Counted from the first letter of the stretch, positions 1 to 8,998 are shown. The stretch is DNA of 43,045 nucleotides from Verrucomicrobiia bacterium (GCA_035460805.1 DATHWI010000103.1:1-43045), one strand, 5' to 3'. Numbers and translations: made by a program. The notes: generated by a model not told the origin, from the letters alone.

Positions 1-118
1 CGAAGCGTCGCTTTACTCTAGCTTATCAGATCAAATGTGTAAACTATCTGCAAGTTCTCAGTTGCTGGGAACGGTTAGAGCTGCTTTAGTGTGAAGGCAA
101 TCGGTAAGTCACGAACAT

Positions 119-418
119 ATGGCCAAGAAGAGCAAGCACAAGAAGAAGCACCAGCAGACCCAGAAGGTTGTCCAAAAAGCTCCTCCTGTTGTAATGAATA
201 CTATCCAGTCCGCCGCGCTCCCGCAGCAGTCAGCGCCGGCACAGAAGCCAAGTGGGCTTGAGGTGGGGGAATTGTATATTCGTCAGGATATTTTGCGCAT
301 CGTTATCCTCCTCGCAGTGGTAGTGGTCATTCTCATCGGGCTTTACGTGGCTAACTCACAAAGTGACACACTCCTTAAAGCAGGGAACTCGCTAGCTCAG
401 TATTTGCGGCTCTCATAA
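119..418 (+). CDS. Small single-pass membrane protein, lysine-rich N-terminus
   Basis: 99 aa, no family recognised. The first 16 residues are very basic (Lys/His/Gln-rich) and are followed by a Pro/Ala/Gln/Ser linker. One hydrophobic segment lies at about residues 58-77, and an 18-residue polar tail follows. The expected topology is a cationic cytoplasmic N-terminus with a short outer tail. The ATG has no clear Shine-Dalgarno site. A weak -10-like TAAACT lies at 40-45, but no good -35 pairs with it. The basic tail could touch nucleic acid or phospholipid head groups, which is only inference. The reading frame is consistent and closes just before a strong promoter for the next gene. Confidence 0.7.
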   Translation: MAKKSKHKKKHQQTQKVVQKAPPVVMNTIQSAALPQQSAPAQKPSGLEVGELYIRQDILRIVILLAVVVVILIGLYVANSQSDTLLKAGNSLAQYLRLS

Positions 419-450
419 GCACTTTACAGGTTAAATCCTGTATATGCTCA

Positions 451-479
451 TTGACAAAAGGTAACGCTTGGCGTATACT
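451..479 (+). promoter_or_regulatory. Consensus sigma70-type promoter
   Basis: TTGACA at 451-456, a 17-nt spacer and TATACT at 474-479. It drives the small gene at 540 through a leader of about 50 nt that is very A-rich and looks unstructured. This is one of the best promoter matches in the window. Confidence 0.8.
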
Positions 480-539
480 TGGCTCATCGGAAAAAACAAA
501 AAAATATAAAAAAGTTTCCGAGAAGAAAGGTTGGCCACC

Positions 540-731
540 ATGGCTGATGTTATTACCCCCGCTGCTGAAGAGTCTGCTGCTGTGCATCCTCTTAAGAAGT
601 CTTACACCTTCGTTTCCTCGAAGCATGTAGACGTTGAGAACTTGAGTTACTTTGAGGCCGCAAGCATGTCGCTTGCCTTGGTTCTTGCTGTGACTATCGG
701 TGTTCTCCAGACTACCCCTGTTCTCTACTAA
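540..731 (+). CDS. Small membrane protein under a strong promoter
   Basis: 63 aa, family not recognised. The first 40 residues are polar with alternating acidic and basic stretches, and the C-terminal 22 residues (from about 41) form a hydrophobic helix ending in TTPVLY. It could be tail-anchored or a small integral protein. An in-frame TTG lies at 531, but AGAAAGG at 524-530 ends 9 nt before the ATG at 540, so the ATG is preferred. A consensus promoter upstream and a strong terminator downstream make it a monocistronic and probably abundant transcript. No function is assigned. Confidence 0.72.
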   Translation: MADVITPAAEESAAVHPLKKSYTFVSSKHVDVENLSYFEAASMSLALVLAVTIGVLQTTPVLY

Positions 732-764
732 CCGTTCCTGGTTTCTGAAAGCCCCTCTTAATTG

Positions 765-794
765 AAAAAAGCCCCGTTCTCTTGGGGCTTTTTT
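765..794 (+). terminator. Rho-independent terminator
   Basis: AAAAAAGCCCC (765-775) pairs with GGGGCTTTTTT (784-794) around an 8-nt loop. It follows the small gene ending at 731. Confidence 0.85.
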
Positions 795-947
795 CTTTGG
801 TTTCTTTTTGTCACCATGACGGTAGTCCCTCTGCTGAGACAGCATCCAGGTTGCTTAATCTCACTGAGAATGATGCGCCACCTCGTTAGGATTCCATGTG
901 TTGCCTGGACATGGCCATGCCGGAGGGGTGCAGCTCGAGAAAATCAC

Positions 948-969
948 AAAAGGCCCCACGGGGCCTTTT
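948..969 (-). terminator. Terminator of ychF
   Basis: AAAAGGCCCC (948-957) pairs with GGGGCCTTTT (960-969). The hairpin sits directly after the ychF stop codon. Its A/T flanks are symmetric, so it could work in both directions. Confidence 0.8.
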
Positions 970-970
970 A

Positions 971-2080
971 CTATACGTTGAACCGGAAGTGCATTACGTC
1001 GCCATCTTGGACAACGTATTCCTTGCCCTCAGAGCGCAGCTTCCCAGCTTCGCGGGCACCGGCCTCCCCTTTGCCTGCTACGTAATCCGGGAAGGCAATG
1101 ACTTCTGCCCTAATGAAGCCCTTTTCAAAGTCAGTATGGATCTCAGCAGCAGCTTGCGGCGCACGAGCTCCTACGGGGGTAGTCCAGGCGCGGACTTCTT
1201 TTGGACCAGCGGTGAAGTAGGTTTGCAGGCCAAGGAGGGAATAGGCGGAACGGATAAGGCGGTTTAGCCCAGATTCCTTTAACCCGTATTCGCCCAGGAA
1301 TACTTCCTGGTCTTCTGCGGGAAGGGCTGAGAGTTCGGCTTCCAACTTGGCGCTAATAGGGATGATCCAATCGGCGGAGGGGACCAGGCTTGCCAAGTCA
1401 TATTCCTTATAGAGGGTGGCTGCATCAATGGTGGCCTGGTCTTCTGCGACGTTCGCCACAATTAAGACAGGCTTTGCCGTAAGAAGCTGGAGCTCCCGGA
1501 GGACAATCTTTGCCTCGTCGGTATCTGCTTTTACGGAAGAGGCAGGCTTTTCATCGCCAAGGGCATTCTCAAGCAATTCGGCAAATTGGAGACAGGCCTG
1601 GGCGGCCTTATCGCCACCGCGGGCGGCCTTGTTATAGCGGTCTTTCCCTTTCTGTACAGACTCCAGGTCAGCCAGGATGAGTTCTAAGAGGACTGTTTCC
1701 AAGTCGCTCTTTGGGTCAATTTTCCCATTCACATGGATGATGTCCGGATGGTCAAAAAAGCGGGCAACCAACACGATGGCTGCAGTTTCCCTAATGTTGG
1801 CCAGGAACTTATTCCCCAAGCCTTCACCTTGGGAGGCTCCCTTGATGATCCCGGCAATATCCCAGAATTCCACTACGGCAGGCACAATCTTTTCCGGGTT
1901 AACAATTCCTGCCAAGGCGGCTAGGCGTTCATCGGGTACCTCAACAATACCAACGTTAGGGTCGATGGTGCAGAAAGGGTAGTTGCTTGCTTCAGCGTGA
2001 GTATTTTTCACCAAAGCATTGAACAGCGTGGATTTCCCTACATTTGGGAGTCCTACAATACCGAGAGAGAGTCGTGACAT
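971..2080 (-). CDS. ychF: Ribosome-associated Obg-family ATPase YchF
   Basis: 369 aa, close to the usual length of about 363. The P-loop GLPNVGKST is at residues 10-18. The switch region DIAGIIKGASQGEGLGNKF is the YchF signature. NVAE in the G4 position replaces the GTP-specifying NKxD, as in the ATP-preferring YchF group. A central helical insertion follows, and the C-terminus carries a TGS domain ending in DGDVMHFRFNV. YchF binds ribosomes and affects translation and stress responses; it is near-universal in bacteria. It is monocistronic and divergent from ftsK, with its own terminator after the stop. Confidence 0.97.
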   Translation of the reverse strand: MSRLSLGIVGLPNVGKSTLFNALVKNTHAEASNYPFCTIDPNVGIVEVPDERLAALAGIVNPEKIVPAVVEFWDIAGIIKGASQGEGLGNKFLANIRETAAIVLVARFFDHPDIIHVNGKIDPKSDLETVLLELILADLESVQKGKDRYNKAARGGDKAAQACLQFAELLENALGDEKPASSVKADTDEAKIVLRELQLLTAKPVLIVANVAEDQATIDAATLYKEYDLASLVPSADWIIPISAKLEAELSALPAEDQEVFLGEYGLKESGLNRLIRSAYSLLGLQTYFTAGPKEVRAWTTPVGARAPQAAAEIHTDFEKGFIRAEVIAFPDYVAGKGEAGAREAGKLRSEGKEYVVQDGDVMHFRFNV

Positions 2081-2150
2081 ATCTGAGTTACCCTATCATA
2101 TCCATGCTATACTGGCCATAACCTGAGATGATCCGGTAGACTATTCAGGC

Positions 2151-4286
2151 ATGGCCAAGGGAAAGAAGAAATCAGCGGGATCCACCGCATCTAGCAAGAG
2201 CGCAAACCGTGCCGTTATCAAACAGGCGCGTGTTCTTATTGGCGTAGTTCTTTTCCTGTTCCTTTTTGCCGCCATTTTCGACAGGGCAGGGGCACTCGGT
2301 TCCTGGATCCACGGCTTGCTCTTCTCTTTTGTGGGTACGGCTACCCCGCTCCTTTCCGTACTGCTTCTTTGGTACGGGGCGTTCAAGTTGCTTCATAAGA
2401 AGCTCAATTGGAACATACGGTTTGTCACTATTGCGGGCCTCATCCTCTTTGCGATGAGTTTCACGGGCATCCTTGCTGCGGTCGGTTCCACCGTAGGATC
2501 TACGGGTGGTTGGCTGGGTTCCACTATCGCTGAGATGGTCCTTGGGCTTTTTGGTGGCATTATTGGCCGCCTCATCCTCTTTGTCCTTGCCTTCATCGCC
2601 CTTACCCTTATTTTGGACAAAGCCGTATTGGCTTTCCTCACTAAGGATGCGGACGAAGAAGAAGTAGAGGAAGAGAGTAATTACGCTGACGCCGAGGTCC
2701 CTGTAAAGGGTGAGGTAAAGACGGGCGGCCTGTTTGGTTTGAAGAAACAGGCGCCTGCCAAGGCGGTTGAGGTGAAGAAGGTACCTGTCATGCAACTCCA
2801 GCGCAGCAGTGACTGGAACTACCCTCCATTGACCCTGTTAGAGAACATTGAGATGAAGCCGGTGGCGGGGAACATCCAGAAGCGGATGGAGCTCATCGAC
2901 AAGACCCTTGGCGACTTTGGTATCGACGTAACCATGACCGATGTCCGTGTTGGGCCTACCGTAAGTCAGTACCAGTTGAAGCCTGCAGAGGGTGTGAAGC
3001 TTAATGCTATTACCGCCCGACAAGACGACTTGGCACTTGCGCTTGCTGCGCAGTCACTCCGTGTAGAGGCGCCAATCCCAGGTATGGGTCTGGTTGGTAT
3101 CGAGATTCCAAACGAGAAGAAAGCCATGGTAGGGCTTAGGGAGATTATTAAGTCACCAGGCTTTGCTGCCCTCAACTCCAAACTGGCAATTGCCCTTGGC
3201 CGTACCGCTTCTGGTGAGGCAGCCGTTGCTGACTTGGCGCGTATGCCGCACTGTCTGATCGCTGGTTCTACAGGTTCTGGTAAATCTGTGGCAATCAATA
3301 CCATCATCCTTTCCCTCCTTATTAACAACTCACCAGATGAGTTGCGGATGGTGCTTGTAGACCCTAAGCGGGTAGAGCTTGCTGGCTACAATGGCCTCCC
3401 TCACTTGCTTACTCCGGTCATTACGGAGCCTAAGGATACGGTCACGGCGCTTAAGCGCATGGTCGATGAAATGGAGCGCCGCTATAAGCTTTTGGCCAGC
3501 CACGGGAAGCGCAACATTGAGCAGTATAATGCCGAGCCAGACCTGGCAGAAGGCAAATTGCCGTTCATCGTCATTGTTATTGATGAGTTGGCAGACCTCA
3601 TGATGGTCTCTGCCCGCGACGTGGAATCCAAGATTGTGCGCTTGGCCCAGATGGCCCGCGCCGTAGGTATCCACCTCATTGTGGCCACGCAGCGCCCATC
3701 TGTAGACGTTATTACTGGTTTGATTAAGGCTAACATCCCTACGCGTATTGCCTTTGCAGTAACGAGCCAAGTGGATTCCCGCACTATTATCGATAGTCCT
3801 GGTGCTGAGAAGCTCCTAGGTTACGGTGACATGCTCTATCTCTCCACTGAGGTATTGAAGCCACGGCGTATCCAAGGCGCTTTCTGTTCCGAGAAGGAAA
3901 TCCAAAACGTCATCAGCCATATCCGTATTCAGGAGCCTGGTGACCGCTACGATCCAACCTTCCTTGAAGAGCCCGTGGAGTCACGTTTCGGTGGTTCTGG
4001 CGGAGGCCTCGACCCTGAGGAGGAGGCCCTTGTCCGTGAGGCGTACGACCTCTTCATTAAGCACAACAAAGCTTCCACAAGCATGCTGCAAACGTACCTC
4101 CGTTTGGGGTACAACAAGGCCAAGCGGATAGTGGCTGCTATGGAGGAAAGGGGTATGATTGGACCTGAACGAGGTGGAAAACAGCGTGAAGTCTACCACG
4201 TGGATTCCGGTTCAGAAGCCGATACCTCGACCCCTGTCGTTGAGGTTCGCGAACAAGGCATTGCTGCCTATCCCGAGAACGAGTAA
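2151..4286 (+). CDS. ftsK: DNA translocase FtsK/SpoIIIE
   Basis: 711 aa. The N-terminal third holds about four membrane segments (residues 25-165), followed by an acidic linker. The motor has Walker A GSTGSGKS (372-379, Lys378) and Walker B VIVIDELADL (Asp near 478). The C-terminal gamma winged helix includes TYLRLGYNKAKRIV. FtsK is a septal hexameric pump that clears chromosomal DNA at division. The linker is short, as in the SpoIIIE/SftA-like compact forms. TATACT at 2108-2113 and TAGACT at 2137-2142 are possible -10 elements. The rodZ-like gene follows after 26 nt in the same direction, suggesting a division/shape operon. Confidence 0.96.
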   Translation: MAKGKKKSAGSTASSKSANRAVIKQARVLIGVVLFLFLFAAIFDRAGALGSWIHGLLFSFVGTATPLLSVLLLWYGAFKLLHKKLNWNIRFVTIAGLILFAMSFTGILAAVGSTVGSTGGWLGSTIAEMVLGLFGGIIGRLILFVLAFIALTLILDKAVLAFLTKDADEEEVEEESNYADAEVPVKGEVKTGGLFGLKKQAPAKAVEVKKVPVMQLQRSSDWNYPPLTLLENIEMKPVAGNIQKRMELIDKTLGDFGIDVTMTDVRVGPTVSQYQLKPAEGVKLNAITARQDDLALALAAQSLRVEAPIPGMGLVGIEIPNEKKAMVGLREIIKSPGFAALNSKLAIALGRTASGEAAVADLARMPHCLIAGSTGSGKSVAINTIILSLLINNSPDELRMVLVDPKRVELAGYNGLPHLLTPVITEPKDTVTALKRMVDEMERRYKLLASHGKRNIEQYNAEPDLAEGKLPFIVIVIDELADLMMVSARDVESKIVRLAQMARAVGIHLIVATQRPSVDVITGLIKANIPTRIAFAVTSQVDSRTIIDSPGAEKLLGYGDMLYLSTEVLKPRRIQGAFCSEKEIQNVISHIRIQEPGDRYDPTFLEEPVESRFGGSGGGLDPEEEALVREAYDLFIKHNKASTSMLQTYLRLGYNKAKRIVAAMEERGMIGPERGGKQREVYHVDSGSEADTSTPVVEVREQGIAAYPENE

Positions 4287-4312
4287 ACTGGGCTTACACA
4301 TTAATCCCAGAC

Positions 4313-5020
4313 ATGGCCGCAGCCGGATTTCGAACGCGCAGAGTTAAGGTAGAAGGTGTTTCGATTGGTGACCGCCTCAAGCGGTCACGCACTCGGAAGA
4401 AGCTTTCTATTGGTGACGTAGAAGAGGCCACGCGTATCCGTGCCAAGTTCCTTTTGGCACTTGAAAGCGATTCCTGGGAACAAATCCCATCCGAAGTTTA
4501 CGGGCGGGGATACCTGGAAACATATGCCACTTTCCTCAAGCTCAACATTGAGGAAGTTATGCGTGACTATGACAAAATGAGGTCAGTATATGCCCGCCAC
4601 TGCCAAGAAGGCCGCATAGAGCTGACCCCAAAGAACACGGCGTTCATTCCCCGGTTTATGGTGACCCCAAAGATCCTCATGTTGGTTGCCCTATCCATTG
4701 GGATGTTAGGTTTTGCGAGTATCATTGGCTACCAGTTGCGCCGCTACGCTGCTGCCCCTTACTTGGAGCTTATCTCTCCTGCGGAAGCCAAGGGTGAAGC
4801 TGGTCCTGGCCTTGTGGTGAACACTGAGAGTCTTACCGTCACGGGCCGTACAGTTGCAGGTGCCGTGGTGCGTGTAAACGGTCAGGTGGCAGTAGTTGGT
4901 GAGGATGGGGGGTGGAGTTACCAGCTGAGTGTCACAGAGGGTGTAAACCCTATTGTGGTTGAGGCTACGGGCCCTAGCGGGAAGACAACCAAGGAAGTGA
5001 CCTCCGTCATTGTGAAGTAG
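4313..5020 (+). CDS. RodZ-like membrane-anchored HTH protein
   Basis: 235 aa. A helix-turn-helix of the RodZ/XRE type occupies about residues 17-85 (GDRLKRSRTRKKLSIGDVEE), a transmembrane helix lies at 119-140, and an extracytoplasmic all-beta domain of Ig/glucodextranase-B type runs from about 150 to 235. This matches RodZ, which links MreB-type filaments to the cell wall machinery. The C-terminal domain differs from the canonical RodZ C-domain, as is common in Patescibacteria. It follows ftsK by 26 nt. Its stop codon lies inside an 18-bp inverted repeat. The HTH may serve protein contact and not DNA binding. Confidence 0.8.
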   Translation: MAAAGFRTRRVKVEGVSIGDRLKRSRTRKKLSIGDVEEATRIRAKFLLALESDSWEQIPSEVYGRGYLETYATFLKLNIEEVMRDYDKMRSVYARHCQEGRIELTPKNTAFIPRFMVTPKILMLVALSIGMLGFASIIGYQLRRYAAAPYLELISPAEAKGEAGPGLVVNTESLTVTGRTVAGAVVRVNGQVAVVGEDGGWSYQLSVTEGVNPIVVEATGPSGKTTKEVTSVIVK

Positions 5021-5102
5021 AGATTGTTGGTATTTACTCCGTTCGGTGAGAACTCGCTTCGCTCAGACAGCTCACCTCACTGCGAAATACCAACAATCTC
5101 TA
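5018..5102. repeat. 18-bp perfect inverted repeat with 49-nt loop
   Basis: The arm at 5018-5035 (starting at the rodZ-like stop codon) is the exact reverse complement of 5085-5102. The loop contains a second pairing, GGTGAG (5045-5050) with CTCACC (5071-5076). There is no U-tract after the right arm, so it is not a standard terminator. It may protect the 3' end of the ftsK-rodZ message or be a palindromic repeat. Confidence 0.75.
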
Positions 5103-5124
5103 GGGATGATATAATAGTGATTGC

Positions 5125-5147
5125 AGAGGGGCGAAAGCCCTTTTTTT
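5125..5147 (+). terminator. GAAA-capped terminator upstream of recA
   Basis: GGGC-GAAA-GCCC (5129-5140), extended by weaker pairs, is followed by seven T. TATAAT at 5110-5115 lies just upstream. Any transcript from it would start about at the hairpin, so the hairpin more likely terminates read-through from rodZ. Confidence 0.65.
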
Positions 5148-5162
5148 GACGCTATTTTGTAC

Positions 5163-5191
5163 TTGCCCTGCCAGCCCTCGGCGCGTAAACT
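5163..5191 (+). promoter_or_regulatory. Candidate recA promoter
   Basis: TTGCCC at 5163-5168, a 17-nt spacer and TAAACT at 5186-5191 give a leader of about 40 nt to the recA ATG. No convincing LexA box (GAAC-N4-GTTC or CTGT-N8-ACAG) was seen by eye. Confidence 0.5.
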
Positions 5192-5237
5192 GCGAGCACA
5201 GTACAGCTGACCGTATCTAACACGTTAAGTATTTCCA

Positions 5238-6317
5238 ATGTCAGAACAAGAGACAGCGGGCCGCAAGGCGGCACTGGACATCGCCATTGCCTCTATTGAG
5301 AAGCAGTTCGGGCGCGGTGCCATTATGACCATGGGTGGGGAAGGTGCTCTTGGTATTGTAGAGGTTGTGCCTACCGGCATCCTTGCGGTAGACATTGCGC
5401 TTGGCGGGGGAATCCCTCGCGGCCGCATTGTAGAAATCTATGGGCCAGAGTCCTCCGGTAAGACTACCCTTGCCACTCACATGATTGGCCAGGTACAGAA
5501 ACGCGGTGGCCTTGCTGCCTTTGTAGACGCAGAGCATGCATTTGACCCAGAGTACGCCAAGCTTCTTGGTGTGCAGCTGGAGAGTCTCTTGGTTTCCCAG
5601 CCAGACACAGGTGAGCAGGCGCTAGAGATTACCGAAACGCTAGTACGCTCCAACGCAGTAGACATCATTGTGGTGGACTCCGTTGCAGCCCTGGTTCCTC
5701 GTGCAGAAATTGAAGGGGAAATGGGAGACGCCATGGTTGGTGTCCAGGCCAGGCTCATGTCCCAGGCCCTTCGTAAGCTGACGGGTGCCATCTCCAAGTC
5801 CAAGACCACTGTTATCTTCATCAACCAGATCCGCATGAAGATTGGGGTCATGTTTGGCAGCCCTGAAACCACCGCCGGTGGGCAGGCACTTAAGTTCTAC
5901 AGCTCTGTCCGTATCGATATCCGCAAGAAAGAAGTACTCAAAGAAGGCGATGTCGCCATTGGTATCACTTCTGGTATCAAGGTGGTTAAGAACAAGGTTG
6001 CCCCTCCGTTCCGCACCGGTACCTTTGACCTTATTTACGGCTCAGGCATTTCCCGTGAAGGCGATTTGCTTGATACGGGCGTAGTCTACGATGTCGTTCG
6101 CAAATCAGGTGCCTGGTACTACTGGGGTGAAGAGAAATTGGGGCAAGGCAAAGAAGGCGCCCGCGAGTACCTTAAGGCCAACCCAGACCTCTTCAAGAAG
6201 ATTGATGCTGAGGTGAGGGCCAAGGCTGGACTGACCAAGGGTGGCAAGCAGGAGAAGGTTGAAGCCGCCCCTGAAGAAGAGAAGCCTGAAACACCAGCTA
6301 AACCTTCTAAGAAGTAA
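5238..6317 (+). CDS. recA: Recombinase RecA
   Basis: 359 aa, the usual length. Walker A GPESSGKT is at residues 69-76. Walker B lies in [11 protein letters not shown], and the L2 region [21 protein letters not shown] is intact. The C-terminus is acidic/Lys/Pro-rich, as in many RecA proteins. RecA forms the nucleoprotein filament for homologous recombination and, where LexA exists, triggers its cleavage. It is followed by recX after 3 nt, so the two are co-transcribed. No lexA lies in the window. Confidence 0.99.
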   Translation: MSEQETAGRKAALDIAIASIEKQFGRGAIMTMGGEGALGIVEVVPTGILAVDIALGGGIPRGRIVEIYGPESSGKTTLATHMIGQVQKRGGLAAFVDAEHAFDPEYAKLLGVQLESLLVSQPDTGEQALEITETLVRSNAVDIIVVDSVAALVPRAEIEGEMGDAMVGVQARLMSQALRKLTGAISKSKTTVIFINQIRMKIGVMFGSPETTAGGQALKFYSSVRIDIRKKEVLKEGDVAIGITSGIKVVKNKVAPPFRTGTFDLIYGSGISREGDLLDTGVVYDVVRKSGAWYYWGEEKLGQGKEGAREYLKANPDLFKKIDAEVRAKAGLTKGGKQEKVEAAPEEEKPETPAKPSKK

Positions 6318-6320
6318 GGA

Positions 6321-6782
6321 ATGGCTGCATCCTCGCCGCGCGGGTATGCTCTTCGCCTCCTAAAGCAGCGGCTGCGAAGCGTCTGGGAAATAGACCAGGC
6401 GCTTTTGCGTCGTCAGGTGCCGGAAGAAGAGCGCCAGGAGATAATAACTTCCCTTACAGAAGCAGGTCTCTTAGATGACGTCCGTTTGGCGCGTGCTTGG
6501 GTAAACGACCGCGACCGCTTTCAGCCTCGGGGCGCAATTGTGTTGAGGCAAGAGCTTATGAAAAAGGGGATTGCCAAAGAGATAATTGACCAGACATTAC
6601 GCCACCGCCTGGAGCGGGAAGAAGAGCCAATTGATGAGTATGGGCAGGCCCTTCAGGTTGCGGAACCAAAAATGCGCCTCTATGCCCGGCTTGATCCAGA
6701 GACCCGAAGGCGACGCTTGGGAGGCTTCCTTTTACGGCGCGGCTTTTCCTTAGGTACTGTGCGACGTATACTGGATGCATGA
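6321..6782 (+). CDS. recX: RecA regulator RecX
   Basis: 153 aa, typical RecX size. It has tandem three-helix repeats, with the family signature seen in GLLDDVRLARAWVNDR and LRQELMKKGI (about residues 49-90). A final repeat ends in RRGFSLGTVRRIL. RecX binds in the groove of RecA filaments and limits their extension. It begins 3 nt after the recA stop and overlaps the next start by 4 nt (ATGA), so translation is probably coupled across all three genes. The 3' end contains TATACT at 6767-6772, a possible internal promoter for the next gene. Confidence 0.93.
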   Translation: MAASSPRGYALRLLKQRLRSVWEIDQALLRRQVPEEERQEIITSLTEAGLLDDVRLARAWVNDRDRFQPRGAIVLRQELMKKGIAKEIIDQTLRHRLEREEEPIDEYGQALQVAEPKMRLYARLDPETRRRRLGGFLLRRGFSLGTVRRILDA

Positions 6783-8998
6783 CATCCTGTCAGTGGCTGT
6801 ATCAGATTGAGACAGGGCAGGAAGCAATATGGGGCACCGAAGCAGCGGCATTAGCGGCTGTGGCAAAAGCGGGAGTTCCTGTTCTTCCTGGTTTTGTAAT
6901 TGCCCGCGAAGTAAGCTTCGCTTTCTTCATGGCGCCCAATGTCCGTGCACGTATTCTAAAGGCCACCAAGGGCCTTTCAGTACGTAAACCAGAGCTGTTT
7001 GCCGGCGCTGCCAAAGAAATCCGTGAGATTATCCTCACCACCCCGCTACCTCCTGAGGCACGGAAGGTTTTTGGTGCGTATATGGAGGAGCTGGAAGACC
7101 AGTTGGTATTGGAAAAAGGTAAGGGCCTTCCCCTGACCCTTATTGCACAAGGAGTGGGTAGACAGGTACACCACGGCACTCCCGCTTCCCTCAATGAGGC
7201 GGACAAGTTCGTGCGCCAGCTCTACGCCCTCAGCTTCACTGAGCAGGCGCTCTACGGCCGTTTCATGAACGAAGAGAGTATTGTCCCAGCCCCGTATCCC
7301 GTATTGGTCCAGTACGCGCCAGAAGGCCAGCTCTCTGGTCTTGCACAACAGTATGACTCCTTAACGCATGACGGCACGGTGATCACTATTACGGTTGCCC
7401 ACCATGAGCATCCAGGGGACAAGCACCACGCCGCTGCCGATACGTACCGCATAGACGCCAAGTCACTCCACCCCCTCAGTAGGGAAGAGCTTTCTCATAC
7501 CTGGGCAGCCAAGAAGAGGGGTGCACATGTTTCCCCAAAGCATGTCCACGCCGACCAGCGGCTAAACGAGCGCCAGCTCCGCTTGTTGGCCCGTTTTGTC
7601 CGCCGTTCCCAAGAAGCGTTTGACCAGTTGCAGGTATTCCACTGGCAACTTTTCCTAGATGGCGTAGTGGTCTCGGGCGTAGAGCCAATGGCGCTGGAAG
7701 GTGCTAATCCGGGTGTGGTTCGGACGGGTGAGCGTTTGCCACTCCTCATTGGGCACTCTGTAAACGTGGGGACAGCGCGTGGCCCTATCCGGGTGATTGC
7801 CAGTAGGGGCGATTGGAAGACTATCCAGGATGGTGACGTGGTGGTGGTTGAGCAGATTGCCGAGAAGGACATCCCACTTCTTGCTGGTGTCGCCGCCCTC
7901 ATTACAGAGAGTGGTCACCACACCTCATGTGAGGCAGTGGCTGCAAAGCGCTTGGGCATCCCCGCAGTGAGTGCCACAGGAAACGCTCGTCACTTGGTTC
8001 GGACTGGACAGCTGGTTACGGTAGATGGCACCCATGGCGCGGTGTATGCCGGCCGCCTTCCTCAGAACGAGCTGGTACCTCACAATCTGGTCACCACCCT
8101 CCCTATTACCGGCACTAAGATTTACGCCGCCCTAGATGACGCCCTCCTGGCTACCCCGCAGCTCCTTCAAGACTCCGATGGCATAGGCATGCTGCGCGGG
8201 GAGTTCATCCTCCGTGTTCTTGGGGTGCACCCTCACGAAGTGCTTCACCAGGGCATGTCTTCTGAATATGTAGATTTGCTTGCGGAGGGCGTAGAGCGTG
8301 CGGCACGTGCCGCTGGTTCCAAGCCGGTCATTTACCAGCTCCATGACCTGGCGGAGCATTCTTTCCACGGTTGGAAGAGCTGGCGCAGGGAGCGCCACGA
8401 GCCTAACCAGTTGATTGGTTACCGGGGTACCCAACGCCTTCTTTCTGAGCCTGAGATCCTTGAGCTAGAGCTTAAGGCGCTTTCTCGTCTTCAGAAAAAA
8501 GGTTTTGATAACATCTCCATCATGCTGCCCATGGTGCGCTCTCTTGAAGAGGTGAAGCAGATGCAGAAGATCCTTGCCAAGCTGGCTCCTGCTGGTTTGA
8601 GTGACCGCCTTTGGGTCCGGGTTGAGACCCCGGCACTTACCATCAAGGCGGATGCACTCTCTAAGCTAGATCTGGAAGGAGTGCTCTTTGATGCGCCGGC
8701 ACTGGCCACGCTTATCACAGGTATGGATGCCGATAACCACCAGGTAGGGCACAACAGGGATCAGGCTGACCCGGCAGTGCAAGATGCCCTCAGCTATGCC
8801 ATTGCAACCTGTAGGAAAGCAGGGTTGTCTACCGCGGTTGTGGCGGAGCACGAACAGCTACGGCCTGAGTTGGTGGAGTGCATCATCAAAGCTGGGGTGA
8901 CCGCACTCTGTGTGCGTCCACAGGAATGCACCTGGCTTCATGGTTTGGTGGCATCGGTGGAGCAGCGGATGCTCTTGGATCATTTACTAGAGGAATAA
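6779..8998 (+). CDS. PEP-synthase/PPDK-like protein with altered catalytic residues
   Basis: 739 aa. The order follows phosphoenolpyruvate synthase: an N-terminal ATP-grasp-like pyruvate/ATP domain (about residues 1-310), a mobile phosphohistidine domain (about 345-410) and a C-terminal PEP/pyruvate TIM barrel (about 445-735). The phosphohistidine loop reads SGHHTSCEAVAAKRLGIPAV; Cys384 falls where the family has the catalytic His (normally TCHAAI or TSHAAI). In the barrel the usual GTNDLTQ reads FDAPALATL, and the C-terminal GxCGE cysteine motif is absent. The arginines in GIGMLRGEF and IGYRG remain. It overlaps recX by 4 nt. It is probably not an ordinary PEP synthase and may be a regulatory pseudoenzyme or have changed chemistry. 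Confidence 0.8.
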   Translation: MTSCQWLYQIETGQEAIWGTEAAALAAVAKAGVPVLPGFVIAREVSFAFFMAPNVRARILKATKGLSVRKPELFAGAAKEIREIILTTPLPPEARKVFGAYMEELEDQLVLEKGKGLPLTLIAQGVGRQVHHGTPASLNEADKFVRQLYALSFTEQALYGRFMNEESIVPAPYPVLVQYAPEGQLSGLAQQYDSLTHDGTVITITVAHHEHPGDKHHAAADTYRIDAKSLHPLSREELSHTWAAKKRGAHVSPKHVHADQRLNERQLRLLARFVRRSQEAFDQLQVFHWQLFLDGVVVSGVEPMALEGANPGVVRTGERLPLLIGHSVNVGTARGPIRVIASRGDWKTIQDGDVVVVEQIAEKDIPLLAGVAALITESGHHTSCEAVAAKRLGIPAVSATGNARHLVRTGQLVTVDGTHGAVYAGRLPQNELVPHNLVTTLPITGTKIYAALDDALLATPQLLQDSDGIGMLRGEFILRVLGVHPHEVLHQGMSSEYVDLLAEGVERAARAAGSKPVIYQLHDLAEHSFHGWKSWRRERHEPNQLIGYRGTQRLLSEPEILELELKALSRLQKKGFDNISIMLPMVRSLEEVKQMQKILAKLAPAGLSDRLWVRVETPALTIKADALSKLDLEGVLFDAPALATLITGMDADNHQVGHNRDQADPAVQDALSYAIATCRKAGLSTAVVAEHEQLRPELVECIIKAGVTALCVRPQECTWLHGLVASVEQRMLLDHLLEE

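Noticed and set aside
375-845. 156-codon minus-strand frame
   Set aside because: It spans a consensus promoter, the small gene at 540 and a terminator, and its product is low-complexity and basic.
2172-2795. 207-codon minus-strand frame inside ftsK
   Set aside because: It lies opposite the membrane and linker region of ftsK and gives a highly charged product with no recognisable domain.
5018-5102. Integron attC site
   Set aside because: The size is right, but the required core GTTRRRY/RYYYAAC ends are absent and no integrase is present.
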